Assembly: GCA_903930585.1 (NCBI GenBank)
Contig: CAIYZD010000311.1
Coordinates: 1 to 34,907, forward strand
Origin: an uncultured Geobacteraceae bacterium
GTDB lineage: Bacteria > Desulfobacterota > Desulfuromonadia > Geobacterales > Pseudopelobacteraceae
Direction: 5' to 3'
DNA: 34,907 nt
Positions 20,839-29,862 of the stretch are shown here, piece after piece. The translations under genes were made by a program, and so were the position numbers. The notes beneath the pieces are model-generated. The model was given only the letters and a program-made list of their open reading frames with translations. It made no database searches and was not told the DNA's origin. Within the stretch, counting starts at the first letter, position 1. The number at the start of each line of letters is the position of its first letter.

Positions 20839-21441
20839 ATGAAAAATGGCATGAAAGTGCTTCTGGTAGCAGCGGCGTTAAGTGCGGCATCCCTTTCCGG
20901 CTGTGCATCGACCATTCAATATGGCGATGCCGGATCGTCCAAACCGGTCTCAACCGAATTCGGTTCTTCCGATCTCCAGCAGATTGCCGAAACCATGGTT
21001 GATTCGATGCTGACCTTCCCACCCCTGGTTGAATTGACCTCGGCGCGACGACCGGTTGTGAGCGTCGATAAGGTCAAGAATAAAACGATGCAGCATATCG
21101 ACACCGAATCGATTACCGACTCGATCCGGGCCAAGTTGCTTCGATCCGGCAAATTCCGCTTTATTGACCGCACCACCGATGCACAGACGATCGAAGAACT
21201 TAAAACCCAGCAGGATAGCGGTTTGGTCGATAAAAACAGCGCTATCAAATTCGGCCAACAACTTGGCGCCGAATTTCTGCTGACCGCCAACTTCTCCGAG
21301 ATCCGGCAGAAGGCCGGCAGCACTACCGATGTGTATTACAAATTTACGATGTCGCTTAAAAACCTGAAAACCGGCATTCTGGAATGGTCCGATGAAAAAG
21401 AGATCCGCAAGGTGTTCAAACGCGGCACCTTTGGAGGGTAA
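20839..21441 (+). CDS. LpoB-like penicillin-binding protein activator lipoprotein
   Basis: Lipobox LSGCAS; RRPVVSVDKVKNKTMQHIDTESITDSIRAKLLRSGKFRFIDRTT, LGAEFLLTANFSEIRQKAGSTTDVYYKFTMSLKNLKTGILEWSDEKEIRK. Confidence 0.85.
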   Translation: MKNGMKVLLVAAALSAASLSGCASTIQYGDAGSSKPVSTEFGSSDLQQIAETMVDSMLTFPPLVELTSARRPVVSVDKVKNKTMQHIDTESITDSIRAKLLRSGKFRFIDRTTDAQTIEELKTQQDSGLVDKNSAIKFGQQLGAEFLLTANFSEIRQKAGSTTDVYYKFTMSLKNLKTGILEWSDEKEIRKVFKRGTFGG

Positions 21442-21445
21442 TGCC

Positions 21446-21940
21446 ATGAAAAAACTGCTTCTGTTGCTTCCCGTTATGCTGCTTCTGGTGGCTTGTTCCA
21501 CGGTAAAACCGAGCTTCGTTTTTCTTGAAAAGACGGCGGTTGATCAGAATACCGGACTTACCTGGGCAAAGAACGCCAATATGCCAGGTCATCAGCTTAT
21601 CTGGCGCGGTGACGACAATGTCTACGAATACATGAAGCGTCTGAACGAGACGAACTATGCAGGATACGCCGATTGGCGGGTGCCGTCAAAAGAGGAGATG
21701 GCCAAACTGATCGAGTATGCCAGGTCCATGGGGTACGATCAGGCCAGAATGGATACCTGGCCCTACCAGAAACTGCGGCAACTCGGTTTTATCGATGTGC
21801 GGGATTATGAGTACTGGACATCCACCCGCCAATCACCGACCGAAATGTGGACCGCCGATATGACCAGCGGCGCGGTCGCTCCGAAACCGGAAGCGAGGCC
21901 GTATTATCTCTGGCCGGTGCGTGGGAACAGTATCCGCTGA
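21446..21940 (+). CDS. Lipoprotein with Lcl C-terminal/DUF1566-like domain
   Basis: Lipobox LLVACST; DQNTGLTWAKNAN, YAGYADWRVPSKEEMAKLIEYA, YEYWTSTRQSPTEMWTADMTSG; RBS ggagggtaatgcc. Confidence 0.8.
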   Translation: MKKLLLLLPVMLLLVACSTVKPSFVFLEKTAVDQNTGLTWAKNANMPGHQLIWRGDDNVYEYMKRLNETNYAGYADWRVPSKEEMAKLIEYARSMGYDQARMDTWPYQKLRQLGFIDVRDYEYWTSTRQSPTEMWTADMTSGAVAPKPEARPYYLWPVRGNSIR

Positions 21941-21990
21941 ATCCGGTTTGGTTTGCGCAGTCTGGCACTCGGCAATAAACTGAACGTCAG

Positions 21991-22020
21991 GTAACGGGGG
22001 GCAACAGTCCCCCGTTACAC
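21991..22020. terminator. Hairpin between the convergent lipoprotein operon and AI-2E gene
   Basis: Perfect 10-bp inverted repeat GTAACGGGGG...CCCCCGTTAC (21991-22000 / 22009-22018); no U-tract. Confidence 0.55.
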
Positions 22021-23004
22021 CAGTTTCAATGCCTTTAGCTCAGCTTTCAGCCATGCATACACAATCGGAGCTGCCACCATGCCGCTTATACCAAAAATTG
22101 CCTCCATAACCAGCATGGCGCAGAGCAGTTCCCATGCACGGGCATGTACCTCACCACCCACAATGCGCGCATTTGTGAAGTATTCCAGTTTATGAACCAG
22201 AACCAGAAACAGGGCTGATACGCCACCTACACCCGGCGAAATTCCCAGACTGATCACTACGATGATGGTGTTGGATACGAGGTTGCCCACTACCGGCAGC
22301 ATCCCGGTCACAAACGTGAACAGGATCAATACGGAAACCATCGGCAGATGTATGTCGAACAGCGGCAGGATAATGGCAAGGTAGGTGGCTGTCAGTATGG
22401 TGTTGAGGCACGATATCTTCACCTGGGCAAAGACGACTTTTTCGAAAGAGTCTGCCAGCACCTGCAGGCGGCAGTGGAGAGCAGCGGCGAGTGGGCCCTG
22501 TTCTGCTCCACTGAAAGAATGCAGGGCGGTCATTCCGCCAACGACCATTCCCAGGAGAACATGGGCAAAGGTCATGGCGCCCTCCATGCCCACAGCCGAA
22601 AGATTGTGGCCATTTTCGCGAATAAAGTCGGCAACCCGGGACTGGAGCTCATCGACCGAATCCGGTAATGATGCGGCCAAATGGGCGGGGAGGGTTCGTT
22701 TGAGGTGGTCCAGTGTCTCTGCGACAGCTGTTAGTAACGCGGCCACGCCGTGGAGTCCGTGGAAGAGCGACCAAACCCCGAAACCGGCTCCGAACAGGCC
22801 TGCGGCTACAATGATGGCAATCATCCCGAGAGCAACTTCATGTGCCATCCGGTTCCAGTGAGCCGGCACTCTCCGGGCAAGCTTGACAGTCAGGACGTGT
22901 ACGGCCAGACCTGCGATAACCGCTGCCAACAGATGAAAATGAAGTACCAGCGGCACGGTAAAGAGTGCCAGGAGGTAGCTGGTTATTCCGGATTCTTTGT
23001 TCAT
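22015..23004 (-). CDS. AI-2E family (PerM-like) transporter
   Basis: Multiple TM segments and the C-terminal pattern VTGMLPVVGNLVSNTIIVVISL...LVLVHKLEYFTNARIVGGEVHARAWELLCAMLVMEAIFGISGMVAAPIVYAWLKAEL; start at MNKESG preceded by GGGAGC. Confidence 0.85.
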   Translation of the reverse strand: MNKESGITSYLLALFTVPLVLHFHLLAAVIAGLAVHVLTVKLARRVPAHWNRMAHEVALGMIAIIVAAGLFGAGFGVWSLFHGLHGVAALLTAVAETLDHLKRTLPAHLAASLPDSVDELQSRVADFIRENGHNLSAVGMEGAMTFAHVLLGMVVGGMTALHSFSGAEQGPLAAALHCRLQVLADSFEKVVFAQVKISCLNTILTATYLAIILPLFDIHLPMVSVLILFTFVTGMLPVVGNLVSNTIIVVISLGISPGVGGVSALFLVLVHKLEYFTNARIVGGEVHARAWELLCAMLVMEAIFGISGMVAAPIVYAWLKAELKALKLV

Positions 23005-23238
23005 GAATGCTCCCGGTTGAGGAAATGCTGTGCTGACGTGCATGGATACCATAACGTACGGTACGGGTAAACTCCATTGTATTTCACGATAATTGTTTTG
23101 TTGTTGACATGAGCGTCAAGGCGACTTAGTTTGCGGGAAATGCCGTTCTCTAAGAGCCGGCGGTGCTGATTTATTATGATGAATGAATGACGCATATGCA
23201 GTGTAAATGTCGAACATACCTGTGGAAGGAGCTTTGAT

Positions 23239-24522
23239 ATGAACAGCAGGCTGGTAGCATCATGTATTACGGCTGCGGTAATGGGAACAGCAACCATGTC
23301 GTTCGGAGCGGGATTCAAGATAGCTGAACAGGGGGCTAAAGCAATGGCAATGGGCAACGCTTTCGCTGCCCAGGCGGATGACCCGTCTGCGCTCGCCTAT
23401 AACCCGGCTGGTATTGCGTTTCAAAAGGGAACGCAGGTTCAGTTGGGTTCAACTACCATACTGGTGCCGCAGTCCGACTTTCAGGGGACGACACGATTAA
23501 GCCCCACCGCCACATCTGAAAAGGCAAACCGGGATATTTTTATCGCGCCGACCTTTTATGCAACCACATCGATGGACAGTTTACCGCTCTCGTTTGGTCT
23601 GGGCGTAAACTCGTTCCATCCACTGGCAAAACGATGGGATACCAACAGCGCCTTCCGTGACAGCATTCAATCAATATCTGTCAAGCCGATTAATTTTCAA
23701 CCAACGGTCGCCTATCGGTTTGACGACCTGAAACTGGCAGTTGCAGGTGGTTTCGATATAACGTACGCTCAAGTGTCACTGCAAAAAATGGTCTATGCCC
23801 CGGTTCAAAACCCCTCAAATGGTGCAATAATTTCACCTTATGGACAGTATGGGACATTAGGCGCTGATGCAACTGCAACAGGATATGGTTATAATTTCGG
23901 CCTCCAATGGAAGCCATTGCACAATATCTCTTTTGGTGCTGCGTACCGGAGCAAGATCAAGCTCGGGCTGGAAGGTGACGCAAATTTTTTGCCCGGAACA
24001 TATGGTGCGTCGCTTGGGCAACCTAAAACAACAGCCTCAACGGATATTACACTTCCCGATGCTCTCACCCTCGGTATTGCTTATAAACCGACTGACAAGC
24101 TGACAGTGGAATTTGATGTTGAACGTACCGGCTGGAGTTCTTATAACGAGTTGAACCTCAAATTCGGCACATCGTTAGCTGCCTTTAACAATAACCCTGC
24201 CAAAAAGAACTGGGAAGACGTCTGGGCGTATCGATTCGGCACCCAGTATGCGATCACTCCCAAGATAGATTTGCGCGCCGGGTATGCCTACGATACGACT
24301 CCCGCACCAAACGATACCGTCGGCCCCGAACTTCCGGATGCCGATCGCCACAACTTCAGTGTTGGTACCGGCTTTCATAATGACCTCGGTTCCGTTGATC
24401 TGGCGTACATGTGGGTTCACTGGATTGACCGGACCGTTACGACACCCAACTCCACCGGTATTGCGGGAACATTCAAAAGTGATGCGTATCTGTTTGCCGC
24501 TGCGGTAACATTGAAATTTTAG
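23239..24522 (+). CDS. OmpP1/FadL/TodX-family outer membrane transporter
   Basis: GAGFKIAEQGAKAMAMGNAFAAQADDPSALAYNPAGIAFQKGTQVQLGSTTI, KPTDKLTVEFDVERTGWSSYNELNLKFG, C-terminal F; RBS gaaggag. Confidence 0.9.
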   Translation: MNSRLVASCITAAVMGTATMSFGAGFKIAEQGAKAMAMGNAFAAQADDPSALAYNPAGIAFQKGTQVQLGSTTILVPQSDFQGTTRLSPTATSEKANRDIFIAPTFYATTSMDSLPLSFGLGVNSFHPLAKRWDTNSAFRDSIQSISVKPINFQPTVAYRFDDLKLAVAGGFDITYAQVSLQKMVYAPVQNPSNGAIISPYGQYGTLGADATATGYGYNFGLQWKPLHNISFGAAYRSKIKLGLEGDANFLPGTYGASLGQPKTTASTDITLPDALTLGIAYKPTDKLTVEFDVERTGWSSYNELNLKFGTSLAAFNNNPAKKNWEDVWAYRFGTQYAITPKIDLRAGYAYDTTPAPNDTVGPELPDADRHNFSVGTGFHNDLGSVDLAYMWVHWIDRTVTTPNSTGIAGTFKSDAYLFAAAVTLKF

Positions 24523-25226
24523 GTTGAGCAGGATGCCGATACATACTCCGCAATCATCTGCGCCATTCGCTCCGGTGTGTTCTTGTCGTTGTTGAACACC
24601 AGATGATAGAAACGTAAATCGCGAGGATCCACACTGAAGTAGTCGTGAATAAAGGCATTACGCTGCTTCTGATTTTTATCGACGACGCTTTCCGCCTCGT
24701 CTTTGGATATCTGCAGCCGCCGCGCGATTGATGCTACCTTGAATGTGTGGGAAGCATAGATGCGGAAATGGTAGCACTGTTTAAGCTGCTGCGTGACGAT
24801 ACTGCTTCCGCGTCCGACAATGATCGAGTTTCCTTTTTCCGCCAGAGAAAATACATGTTTGCACAGCAGCCGGAAATGGTCGTTATCGCTTTTCCAGTTT
24901 GGAGAGAATGTCGCCAGAATCTCATCCAGAATGCGGCTTTTTTTCTTCCCAAGACTCTGCACGATGTTTTCAGATAAATGGTGATTCCTGGCTACCTCCT
25001 CCAAAAGAGCTTTGTCCATGATATCCCACGGTTCACCGCTGTTCTTCTCCATTATTTCCTTGAGGCATACGGTCATCGGGTATGCTTCGCAGCCAAATTC
25101 ACGGGAAACGGTGATGGTGGGATGCACCTTGCCGCGGCAAGCATCGCTCTCGTCCTGTCTGCGGTTGATCTCCAGCAATGACCTGAGCCGCATTTCAATC
25201 GACGGAACCAACATTGTAACAGACAT
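24519..25226 (-). CDS. Cytidylate kinase-like family protein
   Basis: PTITVSREFGCEAYPMTVCLKEIMEK, WDIMDKALLEEVAR, NSIIVGRGSSIVTQQL, HFRIYASHTFKVASIARRLQISKDEAESVVDKNQKQRNAFIHDYFSVD. Start may be 25226 or 25241. Confidence 0.8.
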   Translation of the reverse strand: MSVTMLVPSIEMRLRSLLEINRRQDESDACRGKVHPTITVSREFGCEAYPMTVCLKEIMEKNSGEPWDIMDKALLEEVARNHHLSENIVQSLGKKKSRILDEILATFSPNWKSDNDHFRLLCKHVFSLAEKGNSIIVGRGSSIVTQQLKQCYHFRIYASHTFKVASIARRLQISKDEAESVVDKNQKQRNAFIHDYFSVDPRDLRFYHLVFNNDKNTPERMAQMIAEYVSASCST

Positions 25227-25363
25227 AACATCCTCCTTCATACAAATGATGATAGCGTGCTTCGACTCAGATTATACCACTATTGAGCACAATCTCAATT
25301 CATGGCGTGTTGGCCGGGAGTCGGGGTAACCGGTCGGCAGATACGGCATTATCACGGACACCG

Positions 25364-25393
25364 TTGACAATGTAATGTTTATAAGGGTATGCT
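25364..25393 (+). promoter_or_regulatory. Candidate sigma-70 promoter for the alpha/beta hydrolase
   Basis: Perfect TTGACA (25364-25369), 18-nt spacer, TATGCT (25388-25393), about 32 nt before the ATG at 25426. Confidence 0.55.
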
Positions 25394-25425
25394 TCATGTT
25401 GGAAAACGTTCCGGAAGGTAAGTGA

Positions 25426-26196
25426 ATGAATAATAAGAGTAAAAACTCGGAAATGGAGCGCGCCGAGGTGAGTCCGGCACATCAGATAACGATGGTGCTG
25501 TTGCCCGGCATGCATGGTTCGGGACAGGTTTTTGCGCCGTTGGTGAGGGAGATGCCGGATTATATCAGAACGGTGGCGCTATCCTACCCACCAGACCTGG
25601 CCCTGGACTACGCAGGTTATCTGGATATCGTCATGGCGGCGCTGCCAGATGACCAGCCGTTCGTGCTGCTGGGAGAATCTTTTTCCGGCCCCCTGGCTCT
25701 CATGGCGGCAGCTCGCCATCCCAAAGGACTGTGTGGTGTCATTCTCTGTGCCACCTTTGCTACATGGCCGCTTTCGTTTGCTCCCTCTATTGCGAGGCTG
25801 ATACTGGCTCTCGGGGTGTTCAGGCTGAAATCGACCAGGCTTTTTTTACGGGCGGTGCTCGGCAGGAATGCGACCGGCGAACTTAAGAGGCAGTTTTCCG
25901 AAACGTTGACCCGTACGAAGGCAGGGGTTTTTAATGCCCGCGCGCGGGCCGTGATTAATGTCGATTGCACGGCGGCATTACGGGACTGCCCTGTGCCGCT
26001 TCTGATATTGGTTTCCGACCATGACCGGATTGTAGCGGAACCTTGCACTGATATGATGCAGAACATTCGGCCGGATGCCGAAACAGTGCACTTCGGGACT
26101 CCTCATCTCATTCTGCAATATGATCCGGTTGCCGCAGTCGGAGTAATATGCGGGTTTGTGGAGAAGGTCAGATCAAATATGTGTCATCCCGCGTAA
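25426..26196 (+). CDS. Alpha/beta hydrolase
   Basis: VLLPGMHGSG, nucleophile elbow LLGESFSGPLAL (GxSxG), SDHDRIV acid region, HLILQ histidine; RBS ggaaggtaagtga. Confidence 0.85.
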   Translation: MNNKSKNSEMERAEVSPAHQITMVLLPGMHGSGQVFAPLVREMPDYIRTVALSYPPDLALDYAGYLDIVMAALPDDQPFVLLGESFSGPLALMAAARHPKGLCGVILCATFATWPLSFAPSIARLILALGVFRLKSTRLFLRAVLGRNATGELKRQFSETLTRTKAGVFNARARAVINVDCTAALRDCPVPLLILVSDHDRIVAEPCTDMMQNIRPDAETVHFGTPHLILQYDPVAAVGVICGFVEKVRSNMCHPA

Positions 26197-26349
26197 AAAG
26201 CCCTTGCAAAATGGGGGCATACCATATACGGAAGGGGGTGGCACGATCGCCGTCCTCGAAAAATATGGTATCGGCACCTGATTTCAAAAAAACCTCAGTG
26301 ATCGTATTCAGAGTCGAATACAACAACCGTTGCTCGGTGAGGCCGGGAT

Positions 26350-26682
26350 ATGGCAATACTTTCAATAGATACTATCTCCGAAGGCATGGTCCTGATGTCC
26401 GACGTTCGTGACCGGAGCGGACGCCTGCTTCTGGAATGCGGTACGGAAATTAACGCCAAACATCTTCGCATGTTTCGGACATGGGGGATTACCGAGGCCG
26501 ACATTGTGACCGTTGATGGTCATGCCGATGGCCCGGCTTCCGCCGCGGCTGATCCGGAACTTCTGAGGGATGCGGAAAACGCATTGCGTCCCTTGTTTTG
26601 CAACGCCAACCTGTCCTATCCTGCCATGGGTGAATTGTTCCGACTCTGCCTGCTCAGGAAGGTGCGCAATGAATCCCGCTAA
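26350..26682 (+). CDS. Small protein resembling the N-terminal region of HDOD/HD-GYP proteins
   Basis: ISEGMVLMSDVRDRSGRLLLECGTEINAKHLRMFRTWGITEADIV; overlaps the HDOD start by 14 nt. Confidence 0.7.
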   Translation: MAILSIDTISEGMVLMSDVRDRSGRLLLECGTEINAKHLRMFRTWGITEADIVTVDGHADGPASAAADPELLRDAENALRPLFCNANLSYPAMGELFRLCLLRKVRNESR

Positions 26683-27532
26683 TCTCACGCTTGATTTTCT
26701 GGTCAACGATGCCGTGGTGTATTCGTTGCCGCTGCTCCATGACCGACTCAACCAGGCCATCAATCATCCGCGAAGTTCAATTACCGATATTATCAGGATC
26801 ATTTCCGAGGATGCCGGGCTTTCCTCACGTATTCTAAGGCTGGCAAACAGTCCGATGTTCGGATTTCATTCGGATATTGATTCCATCGGCAAGGCGGTCA
26901 CGATCATCGGGACCCGACAGTTGCACGACCTGGCTATGGCTGTCTCTGTCATGGGAGTCTTCAAAGATATTCCGGAGGGGGTGATCAGCATGACTTCCTT
27001 CTGGCAACACAGTATTACCTGTGGCATTATTGCCCGCATTCTGGCTACCTACCGGCGGGAATCCAATGTGGAACGATTCTTTGTTACGGGCATGTTGCAC
27101 GACATCGGGCAGTTGATTCTCTGTGTCAAGGTGCCGGGGCTGGTGCGGGAGATGATCGTCGCAAGCCGGGATTCGGGTATCGCATACTTTGCCGTCCAGC
27201 GTTCCGTATTGGGTTTTGATCATGGCGCCGTGGGGGGAGAATTGTTGAAACGGTGGAAGATTCCGGCGATCATCACTGAACCGGTGGGGTGTCACCATGC
27301 TCCCGGACGGGCAGAACTGTATCCGATGGAAACTTCGTTGATACATGTGGCTGACGTGATCGCCCATACCATGCAGGTCGGGTTTGTCGGAGAACCATTT
27401 GTTCCTCCCATGGATCAGCGTTCCTGGGAACGACTATCCATTCCGATCAGCCTACTGGCAACCATCATGGACCGGGCTGATGCCCAACTGGGCGAAGCCA
27501 TGGCAATACTTTCAGGAGATGCTCCTTCATGA
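26669..27532 (+). CDS. HDOD domain protein
   Basis: IIRIISEDAGLSSRILRLANSPMFGFHSDIDSIGKAVTIIGTRQLHDLAMAVSVMGVF, FFVTGMLHDIGQLIL; ATG 26669 preceded by aggaaggtgcgca. Confidence 0.9.
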   Translation: MNPANLTLDFLVNDAVVYSLPLLHDRLNQAINHPRSSITDIIRIISEDAGLSSRILRLANSPMFGFHSDIDSIGKAVTIIGTRQLHDLAMAVSVMGVFKDIPEGVISMTSFWQHSITCGIIARILATYRRESNVERFFVTGMLHDIGQLILCVKVPGLVREMIVASRDSGIAYFAVQRSVLGFDHGAVGGELLKRWKIPAIITEPVGCHHAPGRAELYPMETSLIHVADVIAHTMQVGFVGEPFVPPMDQRSWERLSIPISLLATIMDRADAQLGEAMAILSGDAPS

Positions 27533-28920
27533 ATGACACGCCGGAAACCGTATATCTGGAACTTAAGAGACTACAGGAACGTAACCTCTATGTGGAGGAG
27601 CGTAATCTTCGTTACGTCAGCATCCTGGATATGCTGGCCTCCAGCAGCGAATTTCAGGAGGACCTGAACCGGGACAGGGACATTGACTCGATTTTCAACG
27701 CGACTCTGCAACAGGTCAAGCGGTTGCTGGCGTTCACCTATATGGGGTTCTACATGAACTCGGACGAAAGCAGTTTTGAACTACTGAAATGCGATCCTCC
27801 TTCATGCAGGCAGGAGCTTGAAGTTGAGGTTGAAAGCAGAATCATGGATGGCAGTTTTGCCTGGGCCCTCAACCAGAATCGTCCGGTATTGCACTCGGCC
27901 CGCACTGACGGACAGACCTTGATCCTTCACGTTATTACCACCCAATCCCGGATTCGCGGAATGTTTGTGGGGCTTCTTCCCGGCAGTCAGTTAACCGTCG
28001 ATGCTCCATCGCTGAACGCGCTTACGATAATTCTGGTCAATGCGGCGTATGCGCTTGAAAGCGCCACACTCTACACGATGCTTAATGATTCAATGCTTCA
28101 TCTGGAGCAAAAGGTGGAAGAGAGGGTCGAGGAACTGCAAAATGCGCGGCAGTTGGCCGAGGCCGCAAATCGGGCGAAGAGCGCTTTTTTGGCAAACATG
28201 AGCCATGAACTGCGAACTCCTCTGAACGCCACCATCGGGTTTACCGATGTTGTTCTGTCAAAAACGTTTGGCCCCCTGAACGAAGATCAGGAAGAATACC
28301 TCGGGTATGTTCTCCAAAGCAGTCGGCACCTTCTGGAACTGATAAACGACATACTTGACCTGTCCAAGGTTGAGGCAGACAAGATGGAGCTTAGTTTGAG
28401 CAAAGTAACTATTCGTCATCTGCTGGGAAACAGCCTTGTCATGGTCAAGGAGTTGGCCCATCGTCGCAAAGTACAGATCAGGGAGGAGTTTGCTGCCGAT
28501 GTTCCCGTCATTGTCATGGTCGATGAGCGGAAACTAAAGCAGATTATCTACAATCTCCTTTCCAACGCGATAAAGTTTACTCCTGCTGGTGGGAGCGTTA
28601 CGGTCACTGCCCGTTGTTGTCATGACTCTTTGGCATTTCCACCGGATGTGTATGAAAAATTGACAAAAATGGGAACCTGTGCCGCGCAGTACCTCTGCTT
28701 GACGATAACCGATACCGGAATTGGCTTGAAACAGGACGATTTAAATCGTATCTTTAATCCTTTTGAGCAAGCTGACAATACCGAAACCCGCGACTTTGAA
28801 GGGACCGGCCTGGGGCTGGCCCTGGTCAGAAAGCTGCTTGAACTGCATGGAGGAGCAATCTGGGCCGAGAGTGAAGGGGTGGGGAGCGGAAGCTCATTTC
28901 ATCTGGTGTTGCCGGCGTGA
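27529..28920 (+). CDS. GAF-domain sensor histidine kinase
   Basis: H-box AFLANMSHELRTPLNATIGF, N-box LKQIIYNLLSNAIKFTPAGG, G1 DTGIGL, G2 GTGLGLALVRKLLELHGG; ATGA overlap with the HDOD gene. Confidence 0.93.
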   Translation: MNDTPETVYLELKRLQERNLYVEERNLRYVSILDMLASSSEFQEDLNRDRDIDSIFNATLQQVKRLLAFTYMGFYMNSDESSFELLKCDPPSCRQELEVEVESRIMDGSFAWALNQNRPVLHSARTDGQTLILHVITTQSRIRGMFVGLLPGSQLTVDAPSLNALTIILVNAAYALESATLYTMLNDSMLHLEQKVEERVEELQNARQLAEAANRAKSAFLANMSHELRTPLNATIGFTDVVLSKTFGPLNEDQEEYLGYVLQSSRHLLELINDILDLSKVEADKMELSLSKVTIRHLLGNSLVMVKELAHRRKVQIREEFAADVPVIVMVDERKLKQIIYNLLSNAIKFTPAGGSVTVTARCCHDSLAFPPDVYEKLTKMGTCAAQYLCLTITDTGIGLKQDDLNRIFNPFEQADNTETRDFEGTGLGLALVRKLLELHGGAIWAESEGVGSGSSFHLVLPA

Positions 28921-28952
28921 TGTTTGGAAGGATGAGGGATGAGGGATGAGGG

Positions 28953-29345
28953 ATGGAGAATAATAACAATCTGAAAAATATTCTGCTCTGTGATGACAAC
29001 GTGCTGAACCGCAAGTTGATCGCCGCCATGATTACGGGGTTGCCCTATAGTTTCATGGAAGCGGCAAATGGGCGGGAATCACTGGCTCGGGTCCTGTCAG
29101 ACCATGATTCTATCGATCTGGTGCTCCTTGATATCGGAATGAAGGATTTCAGCGGTATTGAAGTCTGCCGGGCCATACGCAGGAGCGAGCAGGACCGGAA
29201 ACGCCCCCTGCCGATTATTGCCTATACGGCCCATGCCATGGTAAATGATCGTGCCAAGTACTTTGCTGTCGGTTTCAATGATATCCTGACCAAGCCAACC
29301 ATGCGAGAGGACCTCTTTGAGATATTGCGTAAATATGTGTCCTGA
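28953..29345 (+). CDS. Single-domain response regulator
   Basis: ILLCDDNVLNRKLI, DLVLLDIGMKDFSGIEVCRAIR, IIAYTAHAM, FNDILTKPTMREDLFEIL. Confidence 0.9.
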   Translation: MENNNNLKNILLCDDNVLNRKLIAAMITGLPYSFMEAANGRESLARVLSDHDSIDLVLLDIGMKDFSGIEVCRAIRRSEQDRKRPLPIIAYTAHAMVNDRAKYFAVGFNDILTKPTMREDLFEILRKYVS

Positions 29346-29414
29346 AGGGTGCCGTAGCGGAAGCAATGTGTTTATGTCATCCGTCGATATAGAACGATCC
29401 AAGGAGTGATCAAC

Positions 29415-29801
29415 ATGAAAACGCTGATTGTCGAAGACGACTTCCTGAGCCGCAAGCTGATGCTTGCCTATCTTACTCCGCTGGGTGAATGCGATGTTGC
29501 CGCCAATGGTCTGGAAGCTCTTGAGGCCTTTGTGCTGGCCTGTGATATGGGGAAATACTACGATCTTGTTACGCTTGATATTATGATGCCCGAGATGAGC
29601 GGGCAGGAGGTTCTCAAGCGGATCCGGAGTATTGAAGAAGAACGGGGCCTTGATGCCGCCCGTGTCGTCATGACGACTGCGCTGCAAGACTCCGTTAATG
29701 TAATGACTGCGTTCAAAAGCCAGTGTGATGGGTATCTGATCAAGCCGATCGAGTCCGAAAAATTACGGGAGCTGTTGCGTACGCTAAACCTGATTGGCTG
29801 A
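29415..29801 (+). CDS. Single-domain response regulator
   Basis: KTLIVEDDFLSRKLMLAYL, DLVTLDIMMPEMSGQEVLKRIR, GYLIKPIESEKLRELLRTL; AAGGAG 8 nt before ATG 29415. Confidence 0.9.
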   Translation: MKTLIVEDDFLSRKLMLAYLTPLGECDVAANGLEALEAFVLACDMGKYYDLVTLDIMMPEMSGQEVLKRIRSIEEERGLDAARVVMTTALQDSVNVMTAFKSQCDGYLIKPIESEKLRELLRTLNLIG

Positions 29802-29862
29802 AATTACGTAGTGAATGTCCGTTTCGGGCACTATTCTGACACAAACGTGACACGGTACGCTT

